From: DATIJJ01 sp039936115
GTDB taxonomy: Bacteria > Pseudomonadota > Gammaproteobacteria > DSM-16500
Assembly: GCA_039936115.1 (NCBI GenBank)
Contig: JBDTIZ010000312.1
Coordinates: 1-9,729 of the forward strand
Length of the DNA: 9,729 nt
Direction of reading: 5' to 3'
The notes under the pieces were generated by a model. It was not told the DNA's origin and ran no database searches. It saw only the letters and a program-made list of their open reading frames with translations. Made by a program: the position numbers and the translations under genes. Below are positions 1 through 6,058 of the stretch, piece by piece (positions within the stretch are counted from its first letter, which is position 1; the number at the start of each line of letters is the position of its first letter).

Positions 1-46
1 ATTTGTCCATATCAAGGGGTGTGCTTTTTGCGGAAAAATTTTTCAT
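1..46 (-). CDS. Start of a gene cut by the left edge, probably ftsW
   Basis: An open frame begins at an ATG at 44-46 and runs off the left edge. The 15 complete codons read MKNFSAKSTPLDMDK. A good ribosome binding site, GGAG, lies 6 bases upstream in TGGAGAATCAG-ATG. The frame lies directly downstream of murD on the same strand. In the gammaproteobacterial dcw cluster the gene after murD is ftsW, the SEDS-family peptidoglycan glycosyltransferase of the division septum. A short polar N-terminus before the first membrane helix fits FtsW, but too little is visible for a family assignment. The start is supported by sequence; the ftsW identity rests on gene order only. Confidence 0.5.
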   Translation of the reverse strand, partial: MKNFSAKSTPLDMDK

Positions 47-52
47 CTGATT

Positions 53-75
53 CTCCATTGAATTTAAAAATGGAG
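53..75 (-). promoter_or_regulatory. Hairpin that covers the ribosome binding site of the left-edge gene
   Basis: On the minus strand CTCCATT is followed after 9 AT-rich bases by AATGGAG, giving a perfect 7-base-pair stem. The second arm contains the GGAG ribosome binding site of the ATG at 46. In the transcript the site would therefore be paired. This could lower or condition translation (for example by temperature), but a short stem of this kind can also arise by chance. Confidence 0.4.
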
Positions 76-206
76 TGTAATTAGATTGGAAAGAATTTTT
101 TAGTGGGTGGTTTAATTAGCGCTTACACACCTATCATTTTTTTGGACTAGAATTCTTTCTTTTTGTTGTCTCTGGCTGCTGAGCAACATCAGGGGTTTGT
201 TGAGTA

Positions 207-257
207 TGTGTTCGCCCTGCAGCCTCACACTATCTCTTCAATAAAAGGGCGAACACA
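207..257. repeat. Inverted repeat with 12-bp perfect arms, GTTCGCCC type
   Basis: The arms are TGTGTTCGCCCT at 207-218 and AGGGCGAACACA at 246-257, with a 27-base loop. They are GC-richer than the surrounding sequence. The core GGGCGAACACA resembles a dispersed intergenic repeat I remember from many bacterial genomes (GGGCGAACACA-AGGTTCGCCC type). That resemblance is from memory. It follows the murD stop by about 36 bases, but the missing T-run argues against a rho-independent terminator. Confidence 0.6.
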
Positions 258-293
258 CAGGTAAAATAAGCGGGCTACGGTTATTTTCGTTGC

Positions 294-1628
294 TTACAAC
301 GTTTGCACAATGTCCGTAAACACTTGCCCACGATGCTCAAAATTATTAAACATATCAAAGCTCGCGCACGCGGGAGACAACAAAACGCTGTCATCAGGCA
401 ATGCTAAGTTTTCTGCTATCGTAACCGCCTCTTCCATGTTTTTTGCGAAACGAATTTCAACACGATCCGCCAGCATTTCGGCCAACACAGGAGCAGCATC
501 GCCAATCAAGACAGTGGTTTTGACGTATTTTTCAACGGCAGGTACAAGCGGTGTAAAATCCGCGTTTTTGCCCACGCCACCGGCAATTAAAATTAATTTT
601 CCATTGATTTCTGGCCCCAAGCCTTCAATCGCGGCCAATGTCGCGCCTACGTTTGTGCCTTTTGAATCATTATACCAACGCACGCCATTTCGTTCTCTGA
701 CCAACTGACAGCGATGTGGTAAACCATTAAATTGAATTAAAGTTTGCAACATAGCATGCATCGGCAATCCATAACCGAAACCGATTGCTAAAGAGGCTAA
801 TGCGTTTGCTTGATAGTGCCGACCTAGAATAGGTAAATCACGTACCGGCATCAGCGTTTGATTTTCAAACGCCAAAAACATTTCGCCATTTTTTTTCAGT
901 AAACCAAATTCATGATCCCCTGGCTGATTCAGCGTGAAATATAATTTTCGTTGCACGACTTGTTCATCACATTCGGTTAACGGATCATCGCGATTGCAGA
1001 CAGCAATTTCACAATTCGTATAAACACGTTGTTTCGCAGAACGATATTCTTGCAAACCTGCATAACGATCCATGTGATCCGGTGTTACATTCAAAATAGT
1101 CGCCACTCTAGGCGCTAATGAATAAGTAGTCTCTAACTGAAAACTCGATAATTCCAATACGAATAATTCAGGTTGCGGTGTTGTTATTAAATCAAGTGCC
1201 GGCACACCCAGGTTTCCACCAACTTCAACTTTGACACCAGCATTAGCAGCCATTTCGCCAACTAAAGTCGTCACTGTGCTTTTTGCATTCGTACCCGTAA
1301 TTGCGATCACTGGCGCTTTTGCTGCGGCCGCAAATAATTCAATATCGCCAACGATGGGTGTGCCGCGTATCACTTGCTGTGCGATGGCAGGCTCTTGCAG
1401 CGAAACACCGGGACTTATAATAATTTTGGCGGCTTGTGCTAAGAGATTTTCATCCAGCTTACCTAACGATAGTTTGACGCTTGGAAATTCATTCGTGAAT
1501 TCTGCTAAATTAGGCGGATTTTGTCGGCTATCCGTTACGGCAACTGGAATACCTTGCTTCATTAAATAACGAGCAGCAGAAAATCCAGAGCTGCCTAAAC
1601 CAACAATGACGTGTAAGTTTTGTGACAT
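294..1628 (-). CDS. murD: UDP-N-acetylmuramoyl-L-alanine--D-glutamate ligase MurD
   Basis: Cytoplasmic Mur ligase that adds D-glutamate to UDP-MurNAc-L-Ala with ATP. The protein is 444 residues from the ATG at 1626-1628, close to the 438 of E. coli. The N-terminal UDP-binding region has GLGSSG. The ATP loop TGTNAKST lies at about 111-118; the Ala replacing the usual Gly also occurs, as I recall, in Pseudomonas MurD. YRSAK at about 195-199 carries the lysine that is carbamylated in the family. DSKGTN is at about 321-326, and LSPACASFDMF near 417-427 begins the conserved C-terminal block. A TTG two codons upstream (1632-1634) is in frame, but the ATG is the more likely start; its ribosome binding site is weak. 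It follows mraY by 20 bases and is surely co-transcribed with it. Confidence 0.96.
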   Translation of the reverse strand: MSQNLHVIVGLGSSGFSAARYLMKQGIPVAVTDSRQNPPNLAEFTNEFPSVKLSLGKLDENLLAQAAKIIISPGVSLQEPAIAQQVIRGTPIVGDIELFAAAAKAPVIAITGTNAKSTVTTLVGEMAANAGVKVEVGGNLGVPALDLITTPQPELFVLELSSFQLETTYSLAPRVATILNVTPDHMDRYAGLQEYRSAKQRVYTNCEIAVCNRDDPLTECDEQVVQRKLYFTLNQPGDHEFGLLKKNGEMFLAFENQTLMPVRDLPILGRHYQANALASLAIGFGYGLPMHAMLQTLIQFNGLPHRCQLVRERNGVRWYNDSKGTNVGATLAAIEGLGPEINGKLILIAGGVGKNADFTPLVPAVEKYVKTTVLIGDAAPVLAEMLADRVEIRFAKNMEEAVTIAENLALPDDSVLLSPACASFDMFNNFEHRGQVFTDIVQTL

Positions 1629-1648
1629 AAACAATCATCCCGTTTTAA

Positions 1649-2731
1649 TTAACGTAATTTGAGCGTTGCTAAACCACACAACACCAACACAAAAGTAATA
1701 ATCCAAAAACGCACAATCACTCTAGGCTCCGGCCAACCTTTTAATTCAAAATGATGATGAATCGGCGCCATACGAAAAATTCTTTTCCCCGTTAATTTAA
1801 ATGATGCCACTTGCAAAATAACCGACACCGTTTCTAAAACAAAAATGCCGCCCATCAAAAATAAAACTAATTCCTGACGAACAATCACCGCAATAATACC
1901 TAAAGCAGCGCCTAATGATAGCGCACCCACATCACCCATAAATACTTGTGCAGGATAGGTGTTAAACCATAAGAAACCTAAACCCGCCCCAACCAATGCA
2001 CCACAAAAAACAATAATTTCACCCGCACCCGGCACATAAGGTATTGCTAAATATTTTGCAAAATTGATATTACCGCTGGCATAAGCAAACACACCTAATG
2101 CCGCTGCCACCATCACCGCAGGTAAAATAGCCAATCCATCCAAACCATCGGTTAAATTCACGGCATTACTTGAACCTACAATCACACAGTACGCCAAGAG
2201 AATAAAAAGAGGCCCTAAAGGTAATAAAATATATTTAAAAAATGGAATCACTAATTCAGTTTCAACCGGTGAAGTCGCCGTAAAATAGAGGTAACACGCA
2301 GCACTCAAGCCTAACACCGATTGAAAAAAATATTTGCGACGCGCAGACAACCCACGACTATTTTTTAATACCAGTTTTAAGTAATCATCCCACCAACCAA
2401 TCGCACCAAATCCTATCGTGACCAACAACACTAACCACACATAACGATTCGTCAAATCACCCCACATTAATGTGCTAAGTACGATTGCAACTAAGACCAG
2501 TGTACCGCCCATAGTCGGTGTGCCGGCTTTTGATAAATGACTTTGCGGGCCATCGTTTCGTACTACTTGACCCACATGATATTGGCTAAGCCAACGAATC
2601 ATAAAAGGACCTACCAATAATGCAACTGCCAATGCAGTCAAGGTTCCCAATATTGCGCGCAGCGTCAAATACTGAACTACGTGAAAAAAATGAAAATGTC
2701 GCGCTAATAATTCGCTGAGCCAAACTAGCAT
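1649..2731 (-). CDS. mraY: Phospho-N-acetylmuramoyl-pentapeptide transferase MraY
   Basis: Integral inner-membrane enzyme that moves phospho-MurNAc-pentapeptide from UDP to undecaprenyl phosphate, forming lipid I. The length of 360 residues equals that of E. coli MraY. Signature motifs are all present: GTPTMGG-like TPTMGG at 71-76, the DDY pair D115-D116, NLTDGLDGLA at 192-201, FMGDVGAL with the catalytic D267, and MAPIHHHFELKGWPEPR at 321-337 with the histidine triad 325-327. About ten hydrophobic helices can be seen along the chain. The ATG overlaps the murE stop (ATGCTAG), and a strong ribosome binding site AGGAGAGG lies inside the end of murE, so the two are translationally coupled. murF, normally between these genes, is absent. 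Confidence 0.97.
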   Translation of the reverse strand: MLVWLSELLARHFHFFHVVQYLTLRAILGTLTALAVALLVGPFMIRWLSQYHVGQVVRNDGPQSHLSKAGTPTMGGTLVLVAIVLSTLMWGDLTNRYVWLVLLVTIGFGAIGWWDDYLKLVLKNSRGLSARRKYFFQSVLGLSAACYLYFTATSPVETELVIPFFKYILLPLGPLFILLAYCVIVGSSNAVNLTDGLDGLAILPAVMVAAALGVFAYASGNINFAKYLAIPYVPGAGEIIVFCGALVGAGLGFLWFNTYPAQVFMGDVGALSLGAALGIIAVIVRQELVLFLMGGIFVLETVSVILQVASFKLTGKRIFRMAPIHHHFELKGWPEPRVIVRFWIITFVLVLCGLATLKLR

Positions 2732-4215
2732 TTACCTCTCCTATGATTGATACTTTCATTCACTTTTACGAGATCATTGAACGGAATTTTTTGATCGCCT
2801 ATTTGTTGATAAGTCTCAGCGCCTTTCCCAGCAATCAATACACAATCTCCTGGCGCCGCGCTCTGCATAACGTCACGAATCGCTTTAGAACGATCATGTT
2901 GCACAATCACGTTAGCTCGCTCAGAAAATCCTTGCAAAATATCCGCTGTAATTTGCGCAGCATCCTCATGACGTGGATTATCATCTGTCACAATAACATG
3001 ATCCGCATATTGTTCCGCAATTTTTGCCATCATAGGCCGTTTACCGCGATCACGATCCCCGCCGCAGCCAAACACACAATATAATTTACCTTGGCATTGC
3101 TGGCGTAGCGCAATTAAGACTTTTTCTAATGCATCGGGTTTATGTGCATAGTCCACCACAACAAGCGGCAATGAACCACCGCCAACGGATTGCATTCTAC
3201 CGGGAACGGGGTCAACCGCTGCTAATGTTTTGAGCGCGTCAGAAAAAGGAATATCCAATAAACATAACGTCGTTAATACTGCTAATAAATTACTTAAGTT
3301 AAATTGTCCAACTAACAGCGAATGTAACTCGCCCGTACCCCAAGGTGTATTAATTCTGGCGTGAGTTCCTAAACTATCAATACGAACTTGATCTGCATAA
3401 ATGAGTGAATCTTGATCGCACGCTAATGCTGAATCCTGATGTGTAATTTGATAAGAAAAGACATTTTTACGTGTTGAAAATGCTGAGAGTAGCTCCCGAC
3501 CAAATGCATCATCCGCATTGATGACAGCAAATTTCGCTTGAGAAAATAACTGTTTTTTAGCAGCACCATAAGCATCCATAGTGCCATGATAATCTAAATG
3601 ATCACGGGATAAATTAGTAAAAACACCGATTTCAAATTCAATACCATTAACTCTACCCTGATCCAAGCTGTGCGATGACACTTCCATGACTGTCGTTTTG
3701 GCACCCTGTATTAAAAAATTTGCAAACGTAGTCTGTAAGGTAATTGCATCCGGCGTGGTTAAAGTGCCTTCTTGAATATCGCCATATAAGCCTGTGCCAA
3801 GTGTCCCGACTACGCCACAAGGAATCGACAGTTGCTGCAAACTGGATGCCATAAATTGGGTGCATGAGGTTTTGCCGCTAGTACCTGTGACGCCAACCAT
3901 TCGCATTTTTTTGGCAGGATAATGATAAAAACGCGCGGCAATTTCTGCGGTTTTTGCTCTTAAATTAGGGATAAAGACAATAGGTAATCCATTTTGTCGT
4001 TCTACTTTAGCGTGATCGGCTTCTGCCAAAATTGCGATGGCACCCTCTTGAATAGCTGCTTCTATAAATTTTCGACCATCTTGATGAGTACCTTGTAAAG
4101 CGAAAAACAAATCGCCCGATTTCACCAATCGGCTATCGAGTGAAAGACCATCGATTTCCACGTCCTCACTGGGTGTGAGAAGGCAGAAATCGGTAAGTAG
4201 TTTGGATAGTTGCAT
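2725..4215 (-). CDS. murE: UDP-MurNAc-L-Ala-D-Glu:meso-diaminopimelate ligase MurE
   Basis: Cytoplasmic Mur ligase adding meso-diaminopimelate to UDP-MurNAc-dipeptide. From the ATG at 4213-4215 it has 496 residues, against 495 in E. coli. Motifs in that numbering: TTPDA at about 153-157, ATP loop TGTSGKTS at 110-117, YGAAK with the carbamylated lysine near 220, PGRM at 338-341, DYAHKPDAL at 355-363, and DNPR at 412-415. DNPR is the signature of the diaminopimelate-specific enzymes, as opposed to lysine-specific ones. An in-frame GTG at 4240-4242 would add nine residues, but it adjoins a perfect TATAAT at 4243-4248, so it probably lies upstream of the transcript start. It has no clear ribosome binding site at either start. 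It overlaps mraY by 7 bases and heads the mur operon here. Confidence 0.96.
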   Translation of the reverse strand: MQLSKLLTDFCLLTPSEDVEIDGLSLDSRLVKSGDLFFALQGTHQDGRKFIEAAIQEGAIAILAEADHAKVERQNGLPIVFIPNLRAKTAEIAARFYHYPAKKMRMVGVTGTSGKTSCTQFMASSLQQLSIPCGVVGTLGTGLYGDIQEGTLTTPDAITLQTTFANFLIQGAKTTVMEVSSHSLDQGRVNGIEFEIGVFTNLSRDHLDYHGTMDAYGAAKKQLFSQAKFAVINADDAFGRELLSAFSTRKNVFSYQITHQDSALACDQDSLIYADQVRIDSLGTHARINTPWGTGELHSLLVGQFNLSNLLAVLTTLCLLDIPFSDALKTLAAVDPVPGRMQSVGGGSLPLVVVDYAHKPDALEKVLIALRQQCQGKLYCVFGCGGDRDRGKRPMMAKIAEQYADHVIVTDDNPRHEDAAQITADILQGFSERANVIVQHDRSKAIRDVMQSAAPGDCVLIAGKGAETYQQIGDQKIPFNDLVKVNESINHRRGKC

Positions 4216-4226
4216 GACAGGCTGTC
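4216..4226. promoter_or_regulatory. Small palindrome touching the murE start codon
   Basis: GACAG-G-CTGTC abuts the murE ATG directly. With transcription starting near 4236, it would occupy most of the short leader in place of a ribosome binding site. It could be an operator or a small hairpin, or chance; arms are only 5 bases. Confidence 0.25.
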
Positions 4227-4242
4227 TAATAATAAAAATCAC

Positions 4243-4248
4243 ATTATA
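4243..4248 (-). promoter_or_regulatory. -10 element of the murE-mraY-murD promoter
   Basis: The minus strand reads a perfect TATAAT here, 27 bases before the murE ATG. The -35 region is weak: TTTTCC at 16-base spacing is the best fit. The position in the 89-base gap between the membrane-protein stop and murE makes it the natural promoter of the mur genes. It also argues that the GTG at 4242 is not the start of murE. Confidence 0.55.
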
Positions 4249-4304
4249 CGTGACTTTTATAGAAGGAAAAGCGACAGTTGATTAGAATAATGATTATCTA
4301 GAAT

Positions 4305-5903
4305 TTAGTTATATCCATAATTAAGGCTATCTTCAGGCTCCAGAAGAGGCTGAATTTCATCATTTTGAGGTTTTGGTTTTCCACCAGCCACTATAGAGTA
4401 ACCCGGCAATGCAGCCGCGCTCACATCATCCAGGCCTGGTGATTCACTTCCATCCATCACCATCGAGCTCGACATGGACTCGGAAGCTGAAATGTCAGAA
4501 GACTCACCGGTCGCTGATGCTGGGGATACACTTCCATTCATCGCAACAAGATCAGAATCACTCTCATTCCTGATTAGCAAAGGTTCTTGTGGTCTTTGCG
4601 GTGCTTTTATTTGTTGTTCAGGGAATGCCGCTATTTCCTGACCTGCTCCAGCTTTTTGAAGTAGATTTTTTTGCAATTCGCCTTGGATGTTTACCATGTC
4701 GGCTTGAGGTACATCAGGATCTGCTGCAATTACTTTTGGTGGAGTCTCTTTCGGTGCGGTGACTTTTTCAAATATTCTCTTGCCAAGCCCACCAAAGATA
4801 CTGCAAGAAAATGCCATGCATCCACCAATCATTTTTAAAGCCACAACACTCAGAGGTATTGCTGCAGGCGGGAAAAAGATGAGAAGCATACTGATGAGAA
4901 CGATCGAGGTAATGATAAGTCCGTATAAACGTTTATTTGTAACGGTAGTTTGTTGTTGTTTGATTTGGGTGAGTATTTGGTCTTTGATTGCGATTTGTTT
5001 CTTAATGAATTCGTGATCTGTAGTGGGTTCTTCCAGATCATTTTCTAATTCTTGCTTTTGTTTGCGAATATGATTAGCTAAACATACATGTTTTGATTTA
5101 TCACGATAGAATTTATAAACATCAACAAACACGTCAAAAACAAAAAGACCGGTATTTAATGCAGCTGAAATACCGCCAGTAAAATAAAATCCAAGCAAAT
5201 TAATAGTGAACCAAACTAAGGCATTCGCCATTCTAGGAATTCTTTCGCCTTTCCTAAACGTATTGACAGCGCGGCTCCAAGCGCTAGGATTATTTTCTTT
5301 TTCTTCTTGTGAAGCAAAAAACGCGGCTTTAGCGATAACAGAACAGTCGCCCAGCAATTCAACTATGTAAGATAATCCAAGAATAGTAAAAAGTGTTTTA
5401 GCATTGTTTAAAATAGCGTTGAATACGGTATTAAAAAAAGTATTTCCTACTTCAATTGTTCTATCAACAATAAAGGCCATATTGTTGTAATCAAAAATTC
5501 GATTTAAACGCAAGAAAAACAGACGGAACGATGTAAACCAAGCCAGACTTAAATAAAAAAGGTCCATACGTTTTTTTGTTGCGGCAAGATTAGCTAATTC
5601 TTCATCACCATAACCTTTGGATTTCCAAAAATCGCGGGTGATACCTAGCTCGGCATCACCATTTTTATAACATTCAGCTAAAATTTTGCGAATTTGATTT
5701 TTGATTTCATTTGCTGCTTTGAGCGCGTCAGCTTCTTCAGCTTCAGCACGCTCTTCTTCTTGGTTTAATTCTTGGTTAGCTTTTTGTTGCTTAATAAATT
5801 TTAATGTGCAGTACACTTCAGCGATTTTCGCAAGCTGAGTTGCAGTCACATCACCGTCTTTCAAATGTAAAGCTTCAAGTAATTTTGTTTTGCGACTTTC
5901 CAT
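4305..5903 (-). CDS. Membrane protein of unknown family, candidate secreted effector
   Basis: I do not recognise the family. The 532-residue chain starts at an ATG (5901-5903) with a weak ribosome binding site AAAGAG at 7-base spacing; no other in-frame start lies nearby. It has no signal peptide. Residues 38-75 are a highly charged, Glu-rich coiled coil. Hydrophobic segments follow at about 113-133, 154-197, 226-264 (a likely hairpin of two helices) and 326-373 (another pair around a PPAAIP turn). A second charged coiled coil fills 276-320. The tail from about 382 is Pro, Gln and Ser rich, acidic and probably disordered. Within it YSIV (502-505) fits the YxxPhi pattern and EIQPLL (516-521) fits the acidic dileucine pattern of eukaryotic sorting signals. 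Coiled coils, paired hydrophobic helices and a disordered C-terminus fit Dot/Icm effectors, and tandem PmrA-type boxes lie upstream. An effector role is inference; a bacterial envelope protein is possible. Confidence 0.85.
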   Translation of the reverse strand: MESRKTKLLEALHLKDGDVTATQLAKIAEVYCTLKFIKQQKANQELNQEEERAEAEEADALKAANEIKNQIRKILAECYKNGDAELGITRDFWKSKGYGDEELANLAATKKRMDLFYLSLAWFTSFRLFFLRLNRIFDYNNMAFIVDRTIEVGNTFFNTVFNAILNNAKTLFTILGLSYIVELLGDCSVIAKAAFFASQEEKENNPSAWSRAVNTFRKGERIPRMANALVWFTINLLGFYFTGGISAALNTGLFVFDVFVDVYKFYRDKSKHVCLANHIRKQKQELENDLEEPTTDHEFIKKQIAIKDQILTQIKQQQTTVTNKRLYGLIITSIVLISMLLIFFPPAAIPLSVVALKMIGGCMAFSCSIFGGLGKRIFEKVTAPKETPPKVIAADPDVPQADMVNIQGELQKNLLQKAGAGQEIAAFPEQQIKAPQRPQEPLLIRNESDSDLVAMNGSVSPASATGESSDISASESMSSSMVMDGSESPGLDDVSAAALPGYSIVAGGKPKPQNDEIQPLLEPEDSLNYGYN

Positions 5904-5935
5904 GAATAGACTCTTTAGAGCTCCTCGCTCATTTA

Positions 5936-5957
5936 GGCTTTCTGAATTTAGAAAGCC
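5936..5957 (-). promoter_or_regulatory. Hairpin in the leader of the membrane-protein gene
   Basis: On the minus strand GGCTTTCT and AGAAAGCC form a perfect 8-base-pair stem around a 6-base loop. It lies just after the candidate -10, so it would be near the 5' end of the transcript, with about 32 bases between it and the start codon. A 5'-end stem often stabilises mRNA. No T-run follows on either strand, so it is not a rho-independent terminator. Confidence 0.5.
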
Positions 5958-5968
5958 ATTTTGACGGA

Positions 5969-5974
5969 TATTTA
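5969..5974 (-). promoter_or_regulatory. Candidate -10 of the membrane-protein gene
   Basis: TAAATA on the minus strand lies exactly 17 bases downstream of the CTTAAG half-site of the nearer PmrA-type box. That half-site would take the -35 position. The hexamer is a moderate match to TATAAT; the overlapping sequence TACTAA is an equal alternative. Confidence 0.4.
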
Positions 5975-5991
5975 GTAATGCAAATCCTAAA

Positions 5992-6008
5992 CTTAAGGTA
6001 ATCTTAAA
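5992..6008 (-). promoter_or_regulatory. PmrA-type box, nearer copy
   Basis: The minus strand reads TTTAAG-ATTAC-CTTAAG, two half-sites of the form YTTAAG in direct repeat with an 11-base period. This equals the YTTAAK-N5-YTTAAK pattern of enterobacterial PmrA and the 11-base period of the Legionella element (cTTAATatT repeated with two bases between, from memory). It sits over the -35 region of the downstream membrane-protein gene, as expected for an activator of this class. Confidence 0.6.
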
Positions 6009-6031
6009 ATCAAGATATAAATTTTCGAACT

Positions 6032-6048
6032 CTTAAGAAAACCTTAAG
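6032..6048 (-). promoter_or_regulatory. PmrA-type box, farther copy
   Basis: The minus strand reads CTTAAG-GTTTT-CTTAAG, two perfect half-sites with the same 5-base spacer as the nearer box. The two boxes are offset by 40 bases, close to four helical turns, so bound dimers would face the same side. It begins 11 bases after the stop of the 1168-residue gene. The AACCTTAAGGTT within it (6040-6051) is also a perfect 12-base palindrome. Confidence 0.6.
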
Positions 6049-6058
6049 GTTAGTGTGT

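Larger units (their letters stand above)
47..293. other. Non-coding gap downstream of murD with inverted repeats
   Basis: About 250 bases separate the murD stop from the next start; adjacent dcw genes are normally a few bases apart. I see no convincing gene here. It holds three inverted repeats: the 53-75 hairpin, the 207-257 repeat, and 164-188 (TGTTG-t-CTC paired with GAG-CAACA, 8 pairs with one bulge). None is followed by a T-run in the minus direction, so none is a canonical terminator. I found no promoter with both hexamers convincing. Confidence 0.6.

Noticed and set aside
310..708. Plus-strand open frame of 132 codons inside murD
   Set aside because: It lies wholly within the well-conserved murD on the opposite strand and its translation resembles no protein; it is a shadow frame. 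The same holds for 1231-1569, 2743-3084, 4759-5016, 6221-6421, 7170-7403, 7854-8087 and 8868-9131.
1629..1634. TTG start two codons before the murD ATG
   Set aside because: The ATG is nearer the family start and is a stronger codon; the extra Met-Phe has no support.
3653..3865. Minus-strand 70-codon frame inside murE
   Set aside because: Overlaps the conserved ATP-loop region of murE in another frame, with no start signal of its own.
4216..4242. Nine extra N-terminal codons of murE from a GTG
   Set aside because: A perfect TATAAT directly precedes the GTG, so transcription probably starts within or after these codons, and the ATG start gives the usual family length.
5915..5932. Five-codon upstream frame MSEEL before the membrane-protein gene
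   Set aside because: No ribosome binding site of its own and too short to separate from chance.
5936..5957. Stem-loop as terminator of the 1168-residue gene
   Set aside because: No T-run follows on either strand, and it lies downstream of the next gene's promoter elements, so it is better seen as a leader hairpin.
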